Assembly: GCF_007744675.1 (NCBI RefSeq)
Contig: NZ_CP036269.1
Coordinates: forward strand, 3,761,546-3,825,545
DNA length: 64,000 nucleotides
Direction: 5' to 3'
Source: Gimesia alba
GTDB lineage: Bacteria > Planctomycetota > Planctomycetia > Planctomycetales > Planctomycetaceae
Part shown: piece by piece, positions 1-10,330 of the stretch
Numbering within the stretch: position 1 is the stretch's first letter
How the letters are laid out: every line of letters starts with the position of its first letter
The notes under the pieces: generated by a model
Database searches by the model: none
Seen by the model: the letters and a program-made list of their open reading frames with translations, nothing else
What the model was told of the DNA's origin: nothing
Translations under genes and position numbers: made by a program

Positions 1-1
1 T

Positions 2-334
2 CTCGATTCGCGTAACCACTCGTCCGTGGAGCGTTCCGACGGAAACGAACAGACCAGGATTCTTTATTCAGAGACCGGTTTGATGCTTAAGAACAATCCT
101 TTGGTTTCGAAAATCCTGAGACGGACGAGCTATTTCCTCATCAGTCTGGGAGTGTTGTATCTGTTGAGTGTGGGACCTGTGGTGGCGATCTGCCGTCAGT
201 TGGTGAAGAATCCCTGGACGATTCCGCCAGGTCTGAGTACGATCGAACGATTCTACTCACCTCTGTTTGCGGTCCCCTGGATCACGCCCCTGATTGAACT
301 TTATATCAATTTGTGGGAGAAAATATTGGGCTAA
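2..334 (+). CDS. Small membrane protein, 5' end uncertain
   Basis: I do not recognise the family. The frame is open from the first bases of the window with no upstream stop, so the gene may begin outside it. Possible starts inside are GTG at 26 and ATG at 83, neither with a convincing ribosome binding site. The C-terminal 80 residues hold one clear hydrophobic segment (SYFLISLGVLYLLSVGPVVA) and a second weaker one near the end (SPLFAVPWITPLIELYI). This suggests a small inner-membrane protein. It lies 105 bases upstream of another small membrane protein on the same strand. Confidence 0.5.
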   Translation, partial: LDSRNHSSVERSDGNEQTRILYSETGLMLKNNPLVSKILRRTSYFLISLGVLYLLSVGPVVAICRQLVKNPWTIPPGLSTIERFYSPLFAVPWITPLIELYINLWEKILG

Positions 335-439
335 GCAGCAGCTCGCCATTGCCGGATCTGACACAGGCTGATCGCTTTTGAATAGAACGATTTGAACGAG
401 CTTGAAACGTTGTCGTGAAATAAAAAGAGTGAAATTGAG

Positions 440-664
440 ATGCCAAACCAGCCGGCGTGGATTCTGATTTTTGTGGGAATATTGATCGTGGGGGTGGGAG
501 TCGTGTGGTTATTGGCGCCGTCGATTCCGTGGCTGGGGAAGTTACCGGGAGATGTCCTGATTGAACGGGAAAACTTTCGGCTTTATTTTCCACTGACGAC
601 ATGTATTCTGTTGAGTTTACTGCTGACGGGGATCATCTGGCTGGTGCGGTTCCTCTCACGGTAA
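440..664 (+). CDS. DUF2905 family small membrane protein
   Basis: This 74-residue protein has two transmembrane helices (about residues 7-29 and 50-71) joined by a short loop containing WLGKLPGDVLIERENF, the pattern typical of DUF2905 proteins. These are small inner-membrane proteins of unknown function. The full usual length is present. The purine-rich stretch AAAGAGTGAAATTGAG lies before the ATG. It is co-oriented with the preceding small membrane gene; function cannot be inferred further. Confidence 0.8.
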   Translation: MPNQPAWILIFVGILIVGVGVVWLLAPSIPWLGKLPGDVLIERENFRLYFPLTTCILLSLLLTGIIWLVRFLSR

Positions 665-744
665 ATTCCCCCATATCCCCGAAACCCACTATGGAGAGAG
701 GGGAGAGGGTTGGCTGGATTCGGCTGAAAGCAGACGGGTCAAGC

Positions 745-772
745 TTTACAGATACACACTACCCAGTATAAT
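745..772 (+). promoter_or_regulatory. Sigma-70-like promoter of the cold-shock gene
   Basis: A TTTACA box at 745-750 (5 of 6 to consensus) and a perfect TATAAT at 767-772 are separated by 16 bases. Transcription would start near 779, at a short inverted repeat (GTCAC at 779-783, GTGAC at 791-795). It points to the cold-shock gene at 988 and is the clearest -35/-10 pair seen in the window. Prediction from sequence only. Confidence 0.55.
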
Positions 773-987
773 ACATGTGTCACGCCAGTTGTGACGAGCA
801 GAGACAAGGTGCAGTTTAAACGCCTTCGGGTCGTTCATCTCTTCCCGCTTCATTTTACTAGCAGGGCTTCTAAGTAAGTTTCAGCTTCTGTTTTTTGTGG
901 CTCTATCTGCTTTCATTTTTTGGGCTTCGGTTGCCTGTTTTTATCAAGGCTGTCGAGTGTCGTAGGTTATCATGTTGGAGAGCAGTA
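773..987 (+). other. Long untranslated leader of the cold-shock gene
   Basis: About 208 bases separate the predicted transcription start from the ATG of the cold-shock gene. Cold-shock genes such as E. coli cspA often have leaders of this size that act as RNA thermosensors. The leader is pyrimidine-rich with several T runs. An open frame across it lacks a ribosome binding site and is not supported. The stretch 665-744 before the promoter contains nothing recognisable. Confidence 0.4.
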
Positions 988-1188
988 ATGCCACAGGGTA
1001 AAATTAAAAGGTTGGTTACAGATCGCGGTTTTGGGTTCATCGAAGGAGAACGGGGTGACCTGTTTTTTCATCATTCTGAAGTTCAGGGTGTGACTCTCGA
1101 AGAATTACAGGAAGGACAGACTGTCGAGTATGAAGTAGGCGAAGGCCGTAAAGGGCCTTGCGCGACTTCCGTTCGCGTGGTCGAATAA
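988..1188 (+). CDS. Cold-shock domain protein
   Basis: This 66-residue protein is a single cold-shock (OB-fold) domain, which binds single-stranded RNA and DNA. The RNP1-like motif DRGFGFIEG and the RNP2-like motif DLFFHHSEV are visible, followed by the usual VEYEVGEGRKGPCA segment. The ATG at 988 is preceded by TTGGAG at a good distance, which rules out a longer reading that starts at 895. It ends 50 bases before a strong hairpin terminator. Likely cytoplasmic RNA chaperone; whether it is cold-induced is unknown. Confidence 0.93.
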   Translation: MPQGKIKRLVTDRGFGFIEGERGDLFFHHSEVQGVTLEELQEGQTVEYEVGEGRKGPCATSVRVVE

Positions 1189-1231
1189 GTTCTGCCCGCC
1201 TGAGACCTGATCGATTTTATAAAATCAGTCA

Positions 1232-1266
1232 AAAAAACGCCCGGATTTGTTCCGGGCGTTTTTGTT
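1232..1266. terminator. Bidirectional intrinsic terminator between csp and ccoS
   Basis: The stem AACGCCCGGA/TCCGGGCGTT has a 5-base loop. It is followed by T5 on the plus strand and T7 on the minus strand, so it can stop both the cold-shock transcript and the cbb3 operon. A 14-base palindrome, GATTTTATAAAATC, lies just before it at 1213-1226. Confidence 0.85.
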
Positions 1267-1287
1267 TCCACTCGCGGCAAATGACGC

Positions 1288-1452
1288 TTAACGTTCTTCT
1301 TTTGGTTTCGGTTTCTGATCGTCTTCCAGAATGCGATAGGCGGGGGTTTCAAGATCATCGTACTGGCCGCGCGAAACGGTCCAGACAAATCCGATGACCG
1401 CTGCCAGTGCTAACAGGATCGCGATCGGTAATGCGATATACAGAACACTCAA
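1288..1452 (-). CDS. ccoS: cbb3 oxidase maturation protein CcoS
   Basis: This 54-residue gene uses a TTG start. Its TTG overlaps the TGA stop of ccoI in a TTGA junction, typical of translational coupling. The protein has one N-terminal membrane helix followed by [19 protein letters not shown], closely matching the conserved GQYDDLE/RIL signature of CcoS. CcoS is needed to insert haem and copper cofactors into the cbb3 catalytic subunit. It is the last gene of the operon, 21 bases from the terminator. Because of its size and start codon it is easily missed by automatic annotation. Confidence 0.9.
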   Translation of the reverse strand: MSVLYIALPIAILLALAAVIGFVWTVSRGQYDDLETPAYRILEDDQKPKPKEER

Positions 1453-3926
1453 GAATAGGGCTCCTGAAAAGCACGGTTCATAAAGGATAAGATCAGGACC
1501 GTCAGGGAACTGATCGGCATCAGCACAGCGGCAATGAGCGGGTTAATCAATCCGCCGATTGCCAGCCCTGCCGCTATCACATTATATACTAGAGACATCA
1601 GCAAGTTGCGATAAATCACATGATTCGTCAGGTGTGCGCCATCAATCAGTTCCTTCAGCGGTGCCAGGCCCGGTCGATTCAGATAAACGGCGGCGGCCTG
1701 CAGGCTGGCTTCGGCTCCCCCATGCACGGCAATGCCGACCGAAGCAGCCGCTAACGCCGCGCTGTCATTCACGCCATCGCCGACCATTACCGTGATACCG
1801 CGTCTGGTAGACTCCTGAATGATTTTCAGTTTTTCTTCGGGGCGTACGGCAGCGTGCACCAGTTCAGGATCAATATTCAGGCGGCTGGCAATCGGTGTGA
1901 CAATTTCTGAATGATCGCCGGAGAGGATGCCAACAGACCAACCTTCGGTTTTCAGTTTTTGAATCGTCGCTGCGGCATCGGGTCGTAAATCATCGCCGAT
2001 CCCCAATACAAGCTGGGTTTCTCCCTCTGCGACAACGATCACCGCAGTTAATCCCCGTTGCCGGTACTCGGAAATCTTCTGCTGAAATTCCAGCGGGACG
2101 TGTCCGCCCTGCTCTGTGATATAGGTTTCGCTGCCGGCAGCGAACTGAGTCCCATCAAGGGCTCCTCGAATTCCCAGACCGGGGGAATAATCGATATCCC
2201 GCAGTGCGAACTCTTGTTTTTCGGTACCGATTTGCTGATCAATCCAGGTCGTCAGCGCACTGGCGATGGGATGCACCACCTGTTGTTCCATCGCACGAAT
2301 CTGTGGAAAAAAGCTGCGATCGCCGTGCCATTCATGCACTTGCATTTTCCCGTAGGTCAGCGTTCCCGTTTTATCAAGCCAGAGCAAACCGGGTTTCGAA
2401 AGTCGTTCGATCACATCACCCGAATTAATCAAAATCGCCCGTTTGGCGGCTTTGCCTTGAGCGACGGCGAGCGCCAGTGGTGTGGCTAATCCCAGGGCAC
2501 AGGGACAGGTGACGATCAGTAATGAAATCGAATTTGAAACGGCGATTTTGACGCCGCTGGACCACCAGATTCCCAAACAGACGATCGCCAGCACGATCAC
2601 GGTGAGAACAAAAATGCCGGCGATGCGATTCGCCAGTTCCAATAACGGAAGCTTGGAGCTGACTCCCAGTTCCACCAGATTCATCAAACGGCCAATGCGC
2701 GTGTTTTCACCGACGCATTCGATATCCAGTCTGATTGGGGATGTCAGATTGATAGTCCCGGCGGTCACTTGGGCGCCGGTTTGAATGATGCGCGGCCGTG
2801 CTTCTCCCGTGAGGATCGATTCATCAACGGTGGAATCTCCGGAATACACAACGCCATCGGCGGGTATCACATCCCCTGCTCTGACTTCGACCTGATCGCC
2901 TGCTTTTAGTACTTCAATCGGAACGGTTGCAACTTCGTCATTTGAAATGAGCCGTGCACTGCGCGGCGTAATGCTTTTCAACAGGGAAAGATGGCTGAGT
3001 GCCCGGTGCTGTTGTCGGAACTGAATGTATCGGCCGACCAGCAGTAAAAAGATCAGAACCGTTAACGAATCAAAATAAATTTCCCCCGTGCCGCGAAGGG
3101 AATTGATCAGACCGGCGACACCACCAATGGTGATGCCCAACGCTACGGGAAGGTCGATATGCGGACTGCGCGTTTTAATCGCAGAGAAAGCGCCTTTGAA
3201 AAAGACATGCCCGGGCCAGACAATGGAGACCAGCGCCAGTGCCGCACTGGTCCAGCGAAACAGGTTCAAGTGCTCTGCCGCCATTCCGGTAAACATGCCG
3301 GCGTACAAGGCAAACGCGATCAACATGACATTGCCGGCACAGGCGCCCGCAATGCCCAGGCGAATCAAATACTTGCGGTTTTCCCGTTGATAAATCTGTT
3401 CTGCATCATTGTGCTGCGGCGGATGCGGACGATAGCCGAGCCGATCCAGGGTTCTGGCAATTTCAGACAGAGAGACGCTGGCAGAATCCCAGATTAAATC
3501 GACGCTGGTGTTCGTTAAATTCACCCGCGCGCTGATGACGCCCGGCAAGAAGTCGGGAAGTTTCTCAATCACAAACACGCATGATGCACAATGCATGCCT
3601 TCCAGATGAAATCGGATCCGGAACAGACCCGGTTCGATTTCATGGGCATAGAGCTCGCGAAAACGGGGATGGTCCATTTCCTCGTAGGAGAGGTCTGAAG
3701 AGGGGACGGTTTCAGAATTGTTGAGCTCTTCCAGCAGACAGGCATCCATGTCTTGCAGAATGGCATAGGCGACTTCACACCCGGCACAACAAAACCAGGG
3801 TTGTTCGTCTGTTTGTCGACTGGTGGGGACCGGAAGATTGCAGTGGATGCACGTGCCCTGTTGCTGTTGGGAAGTCGTTTCACTTTCGTGCGTTTGCTCA
3901 ATCAACGGAGTGAAGCCTTCTCGCAT
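1449..3926 (-). CDS. ccoI: Copper-transporting P-type ATPase CcoI
   Basis: An 825-residue P1B-type ATPase that exports copper into the envelope for cbb3 oxidase assembly. Visible are an N-terminal cysteine-rich metal-binding region (CIHC about residue 26; CCAGC about 46), an HMA domain with GMHCASC (about 110-116), the membrane CPC motif (about 474), the phosphorylation site DKTGTLT (about 517) and the hinge [10 protein letters not shown] (about 714). The ATG at 3926 was chosen because the longer frame would run deep into the upstream gene, whose stop lies 11 bases away. The N-terminal domain and operon position identify it as CcoI/FixI rather than a general CopA. Confidence 0.93.
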   Translation of the reverse strand: MREGFTPLIEQTHESETTSQQQQGTCIHCNLPVPTSRQTDEQPWFCCAGCEVAYAILQDMDACLLEELNNSETVPSSDLSYEEMDHPRFRELYAHEIEPGLFRIRFHLEGMHCASCVFVIEKLPDFLPGVISARVNLTNTSVDLIWDSASVSLSEIARTLDRLGYRPHPPQHNDAEQIYQRENRKYLIRLGIAGACAGNVMLIAFALYAGMFTGMAAEHLNLFRWTSAALALVSIVWPGHVFFKGAFSAIKTRSPHIDLPVALGITIGGVAGLINSLRGTGEIYFDSLTVLIFLLLVGRYIQFRQQHRALSHLSLLKSITPRSARLISNDEVATVPIEVLKAGDQVEVRAGDVIPADGVVYSGDSTVDESILTGEARPRIIQTGAQVTAGTINLTSPIRLDIECVGENTRIGRLMNLVELGVSSKLPLLELANRIAGIFVLTVIVLAIVCLGIWWSSGVKIAVSNSISLLIVTCPCALGLATPLALAVAQGKAAKRAILINSGDVIERLSKPGLLWLDKTGTLTYGKMQVHEWHGDRSFFPQIRAMEQQVVHPIASALTTWIDQQIGTEKQEFALRDIDYSPGLGIRGALDGTQFAAGSETYITEQGGHVPLEFQQKISEYRQRGLTAVIVVAEGETQLVLGIGDDLRPDAAATIQKLKTEGWSVGILSGDHSEIVTPIASRLNIDPELVHAAVRPEEKLKIIQESTRRGITVMVGDGVNDSAALAAASVGIAVHGGAEASLQAAAVYLNRPGLAPLKELIDGAHLTNHVIYRNLLMSLVYNVIAAGLAIGGLINPLIAAVLMPISSLTVLILSFMNRAFQEPYS

Positions 3927-3937
3927 ACGGGAACGGG

Positions 3938-4729
3938 TTAATCGGTCTGTTTTGGCTGGCAACAGGGAAGCGGTTCGTCGTTGATGGTTTTCAGAATTTC
4001 CGACTTTGATGCTCCCGCGGCTTTTGGTTGTAATTCTCCCATATCTGCATGAGCACGTACACTCATGGTAAAGATGCCGCTGACGATGAGCAGGCTGGCA
4101 ATCAGGGTGTTGCCTAGCAGGTTCCACTTCTGCGGGAACAGACGGCTGGCCAGTCCGGTCAGTGATAAGGCCGGGATGGTTCCCAGCCAGAAGGCAATCA
4201 TCACCAGACTTCCGGTAAGCGGAGTTCGGGCGGCGACGGCCAGCAGTAAAAATGCATAGAGCCAGCCGCAGGGGAGACAGGCGGTGATCAAGCCGATTCC
4301 CAGCGGCCTGATCCCTTGCGGGAGCCGTTGATTCTTTTTGATGAACTTCGTTAGATATTTACCGACGGCAGCGGTTCCAAAATGCGGAATGCTCCCTTTT
4401 CTGTAAATGGTCAACAGAGAAAAACTGCCGAATAGAATCATGCCGACCCCAGAGACATAAGCGGCGATTTTCTGCAGGCCCGCCAGTTCGCCGCCCGATT
4501 CCAGCATCCAGCCCAGGCTGCCGGCGACAAGTCCCAAAATGGCATAACCCAGTAATCGGCCTGCATGATAGAGGGCTTCCAGACCGAAGGACTTTTTGTT
4601 TGAAGCGGAGTTGCGATTCACCGCCAGCAGCATCAACGGCCCGCACATTCCCACACAGTGACCGCTTCCGGCAATGCTGGCGACAAAGATCGTGGCCAGT
4701 AAGGGAATTGTCGAATGGAAGTCCGTCAT
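3938..4729 (-). CDS. SafE/DsbD_2-like membrane protein of the cbb3 operon
   Basis: A 263-residue polytopic protein with about six membrane helices. The first helix ends in GSGHCVGMCGPL (Cys25, Cys29), the signature of the UreH-like/DsbD_2 branch of sulfite exporter TauE/SafE proteins. A second conserved helix carries ACLPCGWLY. Members of this family are very often found beside ccoI and are thought to help copper or thiol traffic during cbb3 assembly, though the biochemical role is not settled. Here it sits between ccoH and ccoI, 11 bases from ccoI. The C-terminal 35 residues are soluble and end with a CC pair. Confidence 0.85.
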   Translation of the reverse strand: MTDFHSTIPLLATIFVASIAGSGHCVGMCGPLMLLAVNRNSASNKKSFGLEALYHAGRLLGYAILGLVAGSLGWMLESGGELAGLQKIAAYVSGVGMILFGSFSLLTIYRKGSIPHFGTAAVGKYLTKFIKKNQRLPQGIRPLGIGLITACLPCGWLYAFLLLAVAARTPLTGSLVMIAFWLGTIPALSLTGLASRLFPQKWNLLGNTLIASLLIVSGIFTMSVRAHADMGELQPKAAGASKSEILKTINDEPLPCCQPKQTD

Positions 4730-4769
4730 GCTATGCCTTATTTCGCTGTCAATGTCTCTCGAATGTTAA

Positions 4770-5330
4770 TCAGTGTTGTGCCTGGAGATTTTTTAACTCT
4801 CCCGACGGTTTGAGCAGAAATTGTTTCTTTTCCTGAAACGTGCCTTCACTGCCGGACGCAGCGATCGAAAGTTCCCAGAGACCTGGCTTGTTTATCGGAA
4901 CCAGTGCTGCATAATGCCCTGGACTGGTTTCTTTAAAATGAATTTTGAAGACGTCCCCTGCCCTGGCATGATGAAACAACAGGCCTTCCACCTGGCTGTT
5001 TTCTACGGGGCTGTCGGCCTGATTCAGCAGAGAGAGTTCCAGTTTGGGTTTCTGGAGCATATCTGGAGCCGCTTCCAGAGTAACAACAGATTTCCATCCC
5101 AGCGCATCACTTTCTGCCTGTGTTTGACGTTGTTTGTCCCAGGAGATCGCCTGCTCGTAATAGCCTTCGACAATGACGTTTGAAGGATCGCTGGTCGCCA
5201 GGAAGACGGCAACAGAAGAAAGCAGAATCTGCAATCCAAGAAATGAGAAGATCACGCCGCACCAGGTCCAGCGGGCTAATGTTTCCGCAGATTGCTCTGC
5301 GTCGGTCGTTATGGTCCCAGCAACTGACAT
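4770..5330 (-). CDS. ccoH: FixH/CcoH family cbb3 assembly protein
   Basis: A 186-residue protein with one N-terminal membrane anchor (about residues 25-46), followed by VEGYYEQAISWD, the conserved FixH signature, and a beta-rich soluble domain ending in a PGLWELSI-type strand. FixH/CcoH helps stabilise and assemble cbb3 oxidase. The start at 5330 lies 22 bases inside the end of ccoG, so the two genes overlap and are probably translationally coupled. Confidence 0.9.
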   Translation of the reverse strand: MSVAGTITTDAEQSAETLARWTWCGVIFSFLGLQILLSSVAVFLATSDPSNVIVEGYYEQAISWDKQRQTQAESDALGWKSVVTLEAAPDMLQKPKLELSLLNQADSPVENSQVEGLLFHHARAGDVFKIHFKETSPGHYAALVPINKPGLWELSIAASGSEGTFQEKKQFLLKPSGELKNLQAQH

Positions 5331-6691
5331 GTGACTGTCCTCTCTTCGGAATTTTTCTGGGAACGGATGGTGAGTTCCACTTCACGTAAACCGGTGACAA
5401 ACGAATCGCGGGGGGCGGAAACTAAGAGTGGAATCGTTTTGGTTTCGCGTGCTTTCAGGTCGGGACTCGCCATGATCTCCATTTTGACGTCGGTGTTGTC
5501 CGGCAGTTTAAATTCATATTCGTCGGGCAGATCCGTTCGGTTGACCAGTTTGATCTGTAGGTTATTTTCGACGAAATCATCGTCGGTCACAATAAACGGG
5601 TTCCCATAATTCCGCATCACGGTCACATCAAAAGATTTTTTATTGATCAGAGTGACTGTAAACGCAGAAACGGACAATAGCAGTAGCAAAGGGTAGATGA
5701 TCACGCGCGGCCGCAGCTTTTTGGTTGGTTTACCTTCAATTTCATCCTGACAAGAGTAACGCACCAGTCCGGTGGGACGTTCCACTTTCACCATGATTTC
5801 ATCGCAGGCGTCCATACACTGGGTGCAGTGAAGGCACTCCATCTGTAAGCCGTCACGAATATCGATACCGGTGGGACAGGCACGCACGCATTGGCCACAG
5901 TCGATACAGTCGCCATGTTGTTCTGCGGTTTTTTGCTTGCTGATTTTGCCTCGCGGTTCTCCGCGTTGTTTATCATAGCTGACAATTAAGGATCGCCGGT
6001 CCAGCAGCACCGATTGAAAGCGGCCGTAAGGACAGGCAATTGTGCAAAGCTGTTCTCGGAAAAATGAGAAGTTAAACATCATCAGAACCACGGTGGCCGT
6101 CATCACCAGGAAGCCGGTCGGGTGCGTAAATGGTGACTGCTGAACCCAGCGATGGAGTTCGTCGACACTCACAAAATAGGCCAGGAAGGTATGCGCCAGC
6201 ACCATGGAAATGATTAGATAGGTGCCATACATCATCAGTCGTCGGATAATGGGAACCGATTTATGCGGTTTGCCACCATGGCCAGTAGTCCCACAGAATA
6301 ATCGTTCAATCGGGCGGTAAACAAATTCCAGGTAAATCGTCTGCGGGCATGCCCAGCCGCACCAGACGCGCCCGAATAATGCCGTTAACAGGAAGATCGA
6401 CAAAAACAGCGAGATCATGAAAAACGCCAGCAAGAGCGTATCAGTCGGCAGGAATTTGAAACCGAAGATGGTAAATTCCCGTCTGGCGATATTCAAAAAG
6501 AAGGCGGGACTGGAATTGATCTTGATATGAGGTAACGCAATAAAAATGATGATCAGCAGGTAACCCACGGCGCGGCGTCTGGTCCAGTATTTGCCCATGA
6601 AAAGACGGGGGTAGATCCAGCGACGAGAGCCATCTTTCTCCAGTGTTGATAGAACATGTTCCTCGGGTTCTAGAAGTTGGTCATTCATCAA
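5309..6691 (-). CDS. ccoG: Cytochrome c oxidase accessory protein CcoG (FixG/RdxA)
   Basis: This 460-residue membrane iron-sulfur protein has five hydrophobic segments in its N-terminal half and the conserved CGWACPQ (about 111-117). Two 4Fe-4S motifs follow: Cys262/265/268/272 and Cys286/289/292/296. An Ig-like FixG C-terminal domain occupies about residues 330-460. In other bacteria CcoG reduces Cu(II) for delivery to the cbb3 oxidase. It is directly downstream of ccoP with a 31-base gap and overlaps ccoH. Confidence 0.95.
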   Translation of the reverse strand: MMNDQLLEPEEHVLSTLEKDGSRRWIYPRLFMGKYWTRRRAVGYLLIIIFIALPHIKINSSPAFFLNIARREFTIFGFKFLPTDTLLLAFFMISLFLSIFLLTALFGRVWCGWACPQTIYLEFVYRPIERLFCGTTGHGGKPHKSVPIIRRLMMYGTYLIISMVLAHTFLAYFVSVDELHRWVQQSPFTHPTGFLVMTATVVLMMFNFSFFREQLCTIACPYGRFQSVLLDRRSLIVSYDKQRGEPRGKISKQKTAEQHGDCIDCGQCVRACPTGIDIRDGLQMECLHCTQCMDACDEIMVKVERPTGLVRYSCQDEIEGKPTKKLRPRVIIYPLLLLLSVSAFTVTLINKKSFDVTVMRNYGNPFIVTDDDFVENNLQIKLVNRTDLPDEYEFKLPDNTDVKMEIMASPDLKARETKTIPLLVSAPRDSFVTGLREVELTIRSQKNSEERTVTCQLLGP

Positions 6692-6722
6692 AGCTTACCG
6701 TTCAGTGAAAAGAAAATCTTGT

Positions 6723-7436
6723 TCATGAGGCTGGTTTCGTTTCTGGCGGTTTCTCTTTTGGTGTGTCGTCTGTTTTTGTTTCTTTTGGCTTCGAGTCATC
6801 TGCTTTGGGAGGCTCTGCTTTCGGTTTTTCTTCGTTTGCTTCTGGTGTCGCTGGTGCCTTCCAGTCGGGGATTTTCTTGGCATTCGGTTCCGGTGGTTTT
6901 CCCGTGCCGGGCGGTAATGAACCACGCAGCCCTGCGATATAGGAAGCTACCAGAACAATTTCATTGGGGTGCAAGCGATTTCCCCAGGCAGGCATGGCCT
7001 GGCCGTTGGCACCTTTTTCGACGACTTTGGCGATGTCACCGATTTCTTTCACATGAATCCAGTAGTCATCCGTCAAATTCGGGCCGACTTTCCCTTCCGC
7101 TTTAGCGGCATGACAGGCCACACAGTGCATTTCATAAACACTCGCTCCGACCTTGATCCACTTGGGGTCGTCCTTAAATTTATAGACGGTGGCGGAGTCC
7201 AGGCTGAGCTCGCCGATCTCTTCAAACTGCAACCGTAAATTGTCGGCGACTGCTTCATTGTAGTTATCATAGATCGAACGCCCGGGAACGCCTGACTCGT
7301 AATACAGCCAATAGGGAATCGCAAAAAAGATACATCCCCAGAAGAGCATCACCCACCAGCCCGGCATCGGATTGTCGTATTCCTGAATCCCGTCATAAAC
7401 GTGGGTTCTTAACTGATCTTTCTCTATCTCTGACAT
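6723..7436 (-). CDS. ccoP: cbb3 oxidase subunit CcoP, mono-haem type
   Basis: A 237-residue membrane-anchored cytochrome c subunit. The N-terminus has the CcoP signature YDGIQEYDNPMPGWW, followed by a transmembrane helix (about 28-46). One haem site is present, CVACH (105-109), with Met148 as likely axial ligand (AMPAWG). Most CcoP proteins carry two haem c domains and are about 300 residues; the second is absent here. Instead residues about 175-237 form a Pro/Lys/Glu-rich low-complexity tail. Coordinates and spacing (19 bases from ccoQ) fit the operon. Confidence 0.93.
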   Translation of the reverse strand: MSEIEKDQLRTHVYDGIQEYDNPMPGWWVMLFWGCIFFAIPYWLYYESGVPGRSIYDNYNEAVADNLRLQFEEIGELSLDSATVYKFKDDPKWIKVGASVYEMHCVACHAAKAEGKVGPNLTDDYWIHVKEIGDIAKVVEKGANGQAMPAWGNRLHPNEIVLVASYIAGLRGSLPPGTGKPPEPNAKKIPDWKAPATPEANEEKPKAEPPKADDSKPKETKTDDTPKEKPPETKPAS

Positions 7437-7455
7437 GTTAATCTCCGAATCAGTA

Positions 7456-7614
7456 TTAGTCGTCAGAAAGCGGAATTTCTGATTGGTGTTTGATTTCTTT
7501 TTTACTTGTGAACACGGTTTTGATGATGACCAGGATGAAAGCTATCAAAAACAGGACGAGTGCAATCTCGGCACAGTAATCATAATTCAAGAGTTCCATC
7601 ACTTGTTTAATCAT
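7456..7614 (-). CDS. ccoQ: CcoQ-like small subunit of cbb3 oxidase
   Basis: A 52-residue single-helix protein (MIKQVMELLNYD, then a hydrophobic helix IALVLFLIAFILVIIKTVF and a charged tail SKKEIKHQ). Position between ccoNO and ccoP, length and topology match CcoQ, which stabilises the oxidase complex. CcoQ sequences are poorly conserved, so the assignment rests mostly on context. Gaps are 22 bases to ccoNO and 19 to ccoP. It is below the usual size cut-off of ORF finders. Confidence 0.85.
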   Translation of the reverse strand: MIKQVMELLNYDYCAEIALVLFLIAFILVIIKTVFTSKKEIKHQSEIPLSDD

Positions 7615-7636
7615 GGTCTTGGTCCTCGTTCACAAA

Positions 7637-9919
<2,283 letters not shown>

Positions 9920-10330
9920 GTGTGCTCCTCTGCTCCTGAACTCGAATGGACCGTATTAAAAAAACGTTAGATCTCTTTTATCAAGCAGTAGTTACGAAAA
10001 GGGGATATTCTAGCCAAATAATAAATTCCGCCTATCCGATTCGGGTGATGAGAGGCGGGACTTACTAATTTCAGGGATATACCCCACCTAGTGAACTGAT
10101 AAACCGCAAACGACATCTATTGTGAAACCTTGCGGCTTACTGATTGTGCTTTTCGATAAATATATCACTAGGGTTATATTCGTCCTCACGCGCGCATTCT
10201 ATTAGGGGCGAAATAATATTTGAAGATAGAATTATCGGAATTTGTAGTGCTGTCTCAGTAAAAAGAATAAATCATACCGGGCGAGGATCATTTTCTCATT
10301 AACGGTAAATAGAATCTCAGGGAGAGAGAA
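9920..10330. promoter_or_regulatory. Divergent promoter region of cbb3 operon and cysteine-rich envelope gene
   Basis: This 411-base AT-rich interval must hold the promoters of ccoNO (minus) and the gene at 10331 (plus). A purine-rich AGGGAGAGAG directly precedes the ATG at 10331. I saw only an FNR half-site (TTGAT, minus strand near 9978) and no full FNR palindrome. No gene, repeat or terminator was recognised. Confidence 0.4.

Noticed and set aside
895..987. Longer cold-shock protein starting at 895
   Set aside because: The added 31 residues are not part of the cold-shock fold, and TTGGAG precedes ATG 988.
3927..4127. Extended N-terminus of CcoI
   Set aside because: It lies almost wholly inside the SafE-like gene on the same strand and does not look like protein of this family.
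9960..9985. FNR/ANR box upstream of the cbb3 operon
   Set aside because: Only one half-site TTGAT is present on the minus strand; the second half (ATCAA at four-base spacing) is missing.
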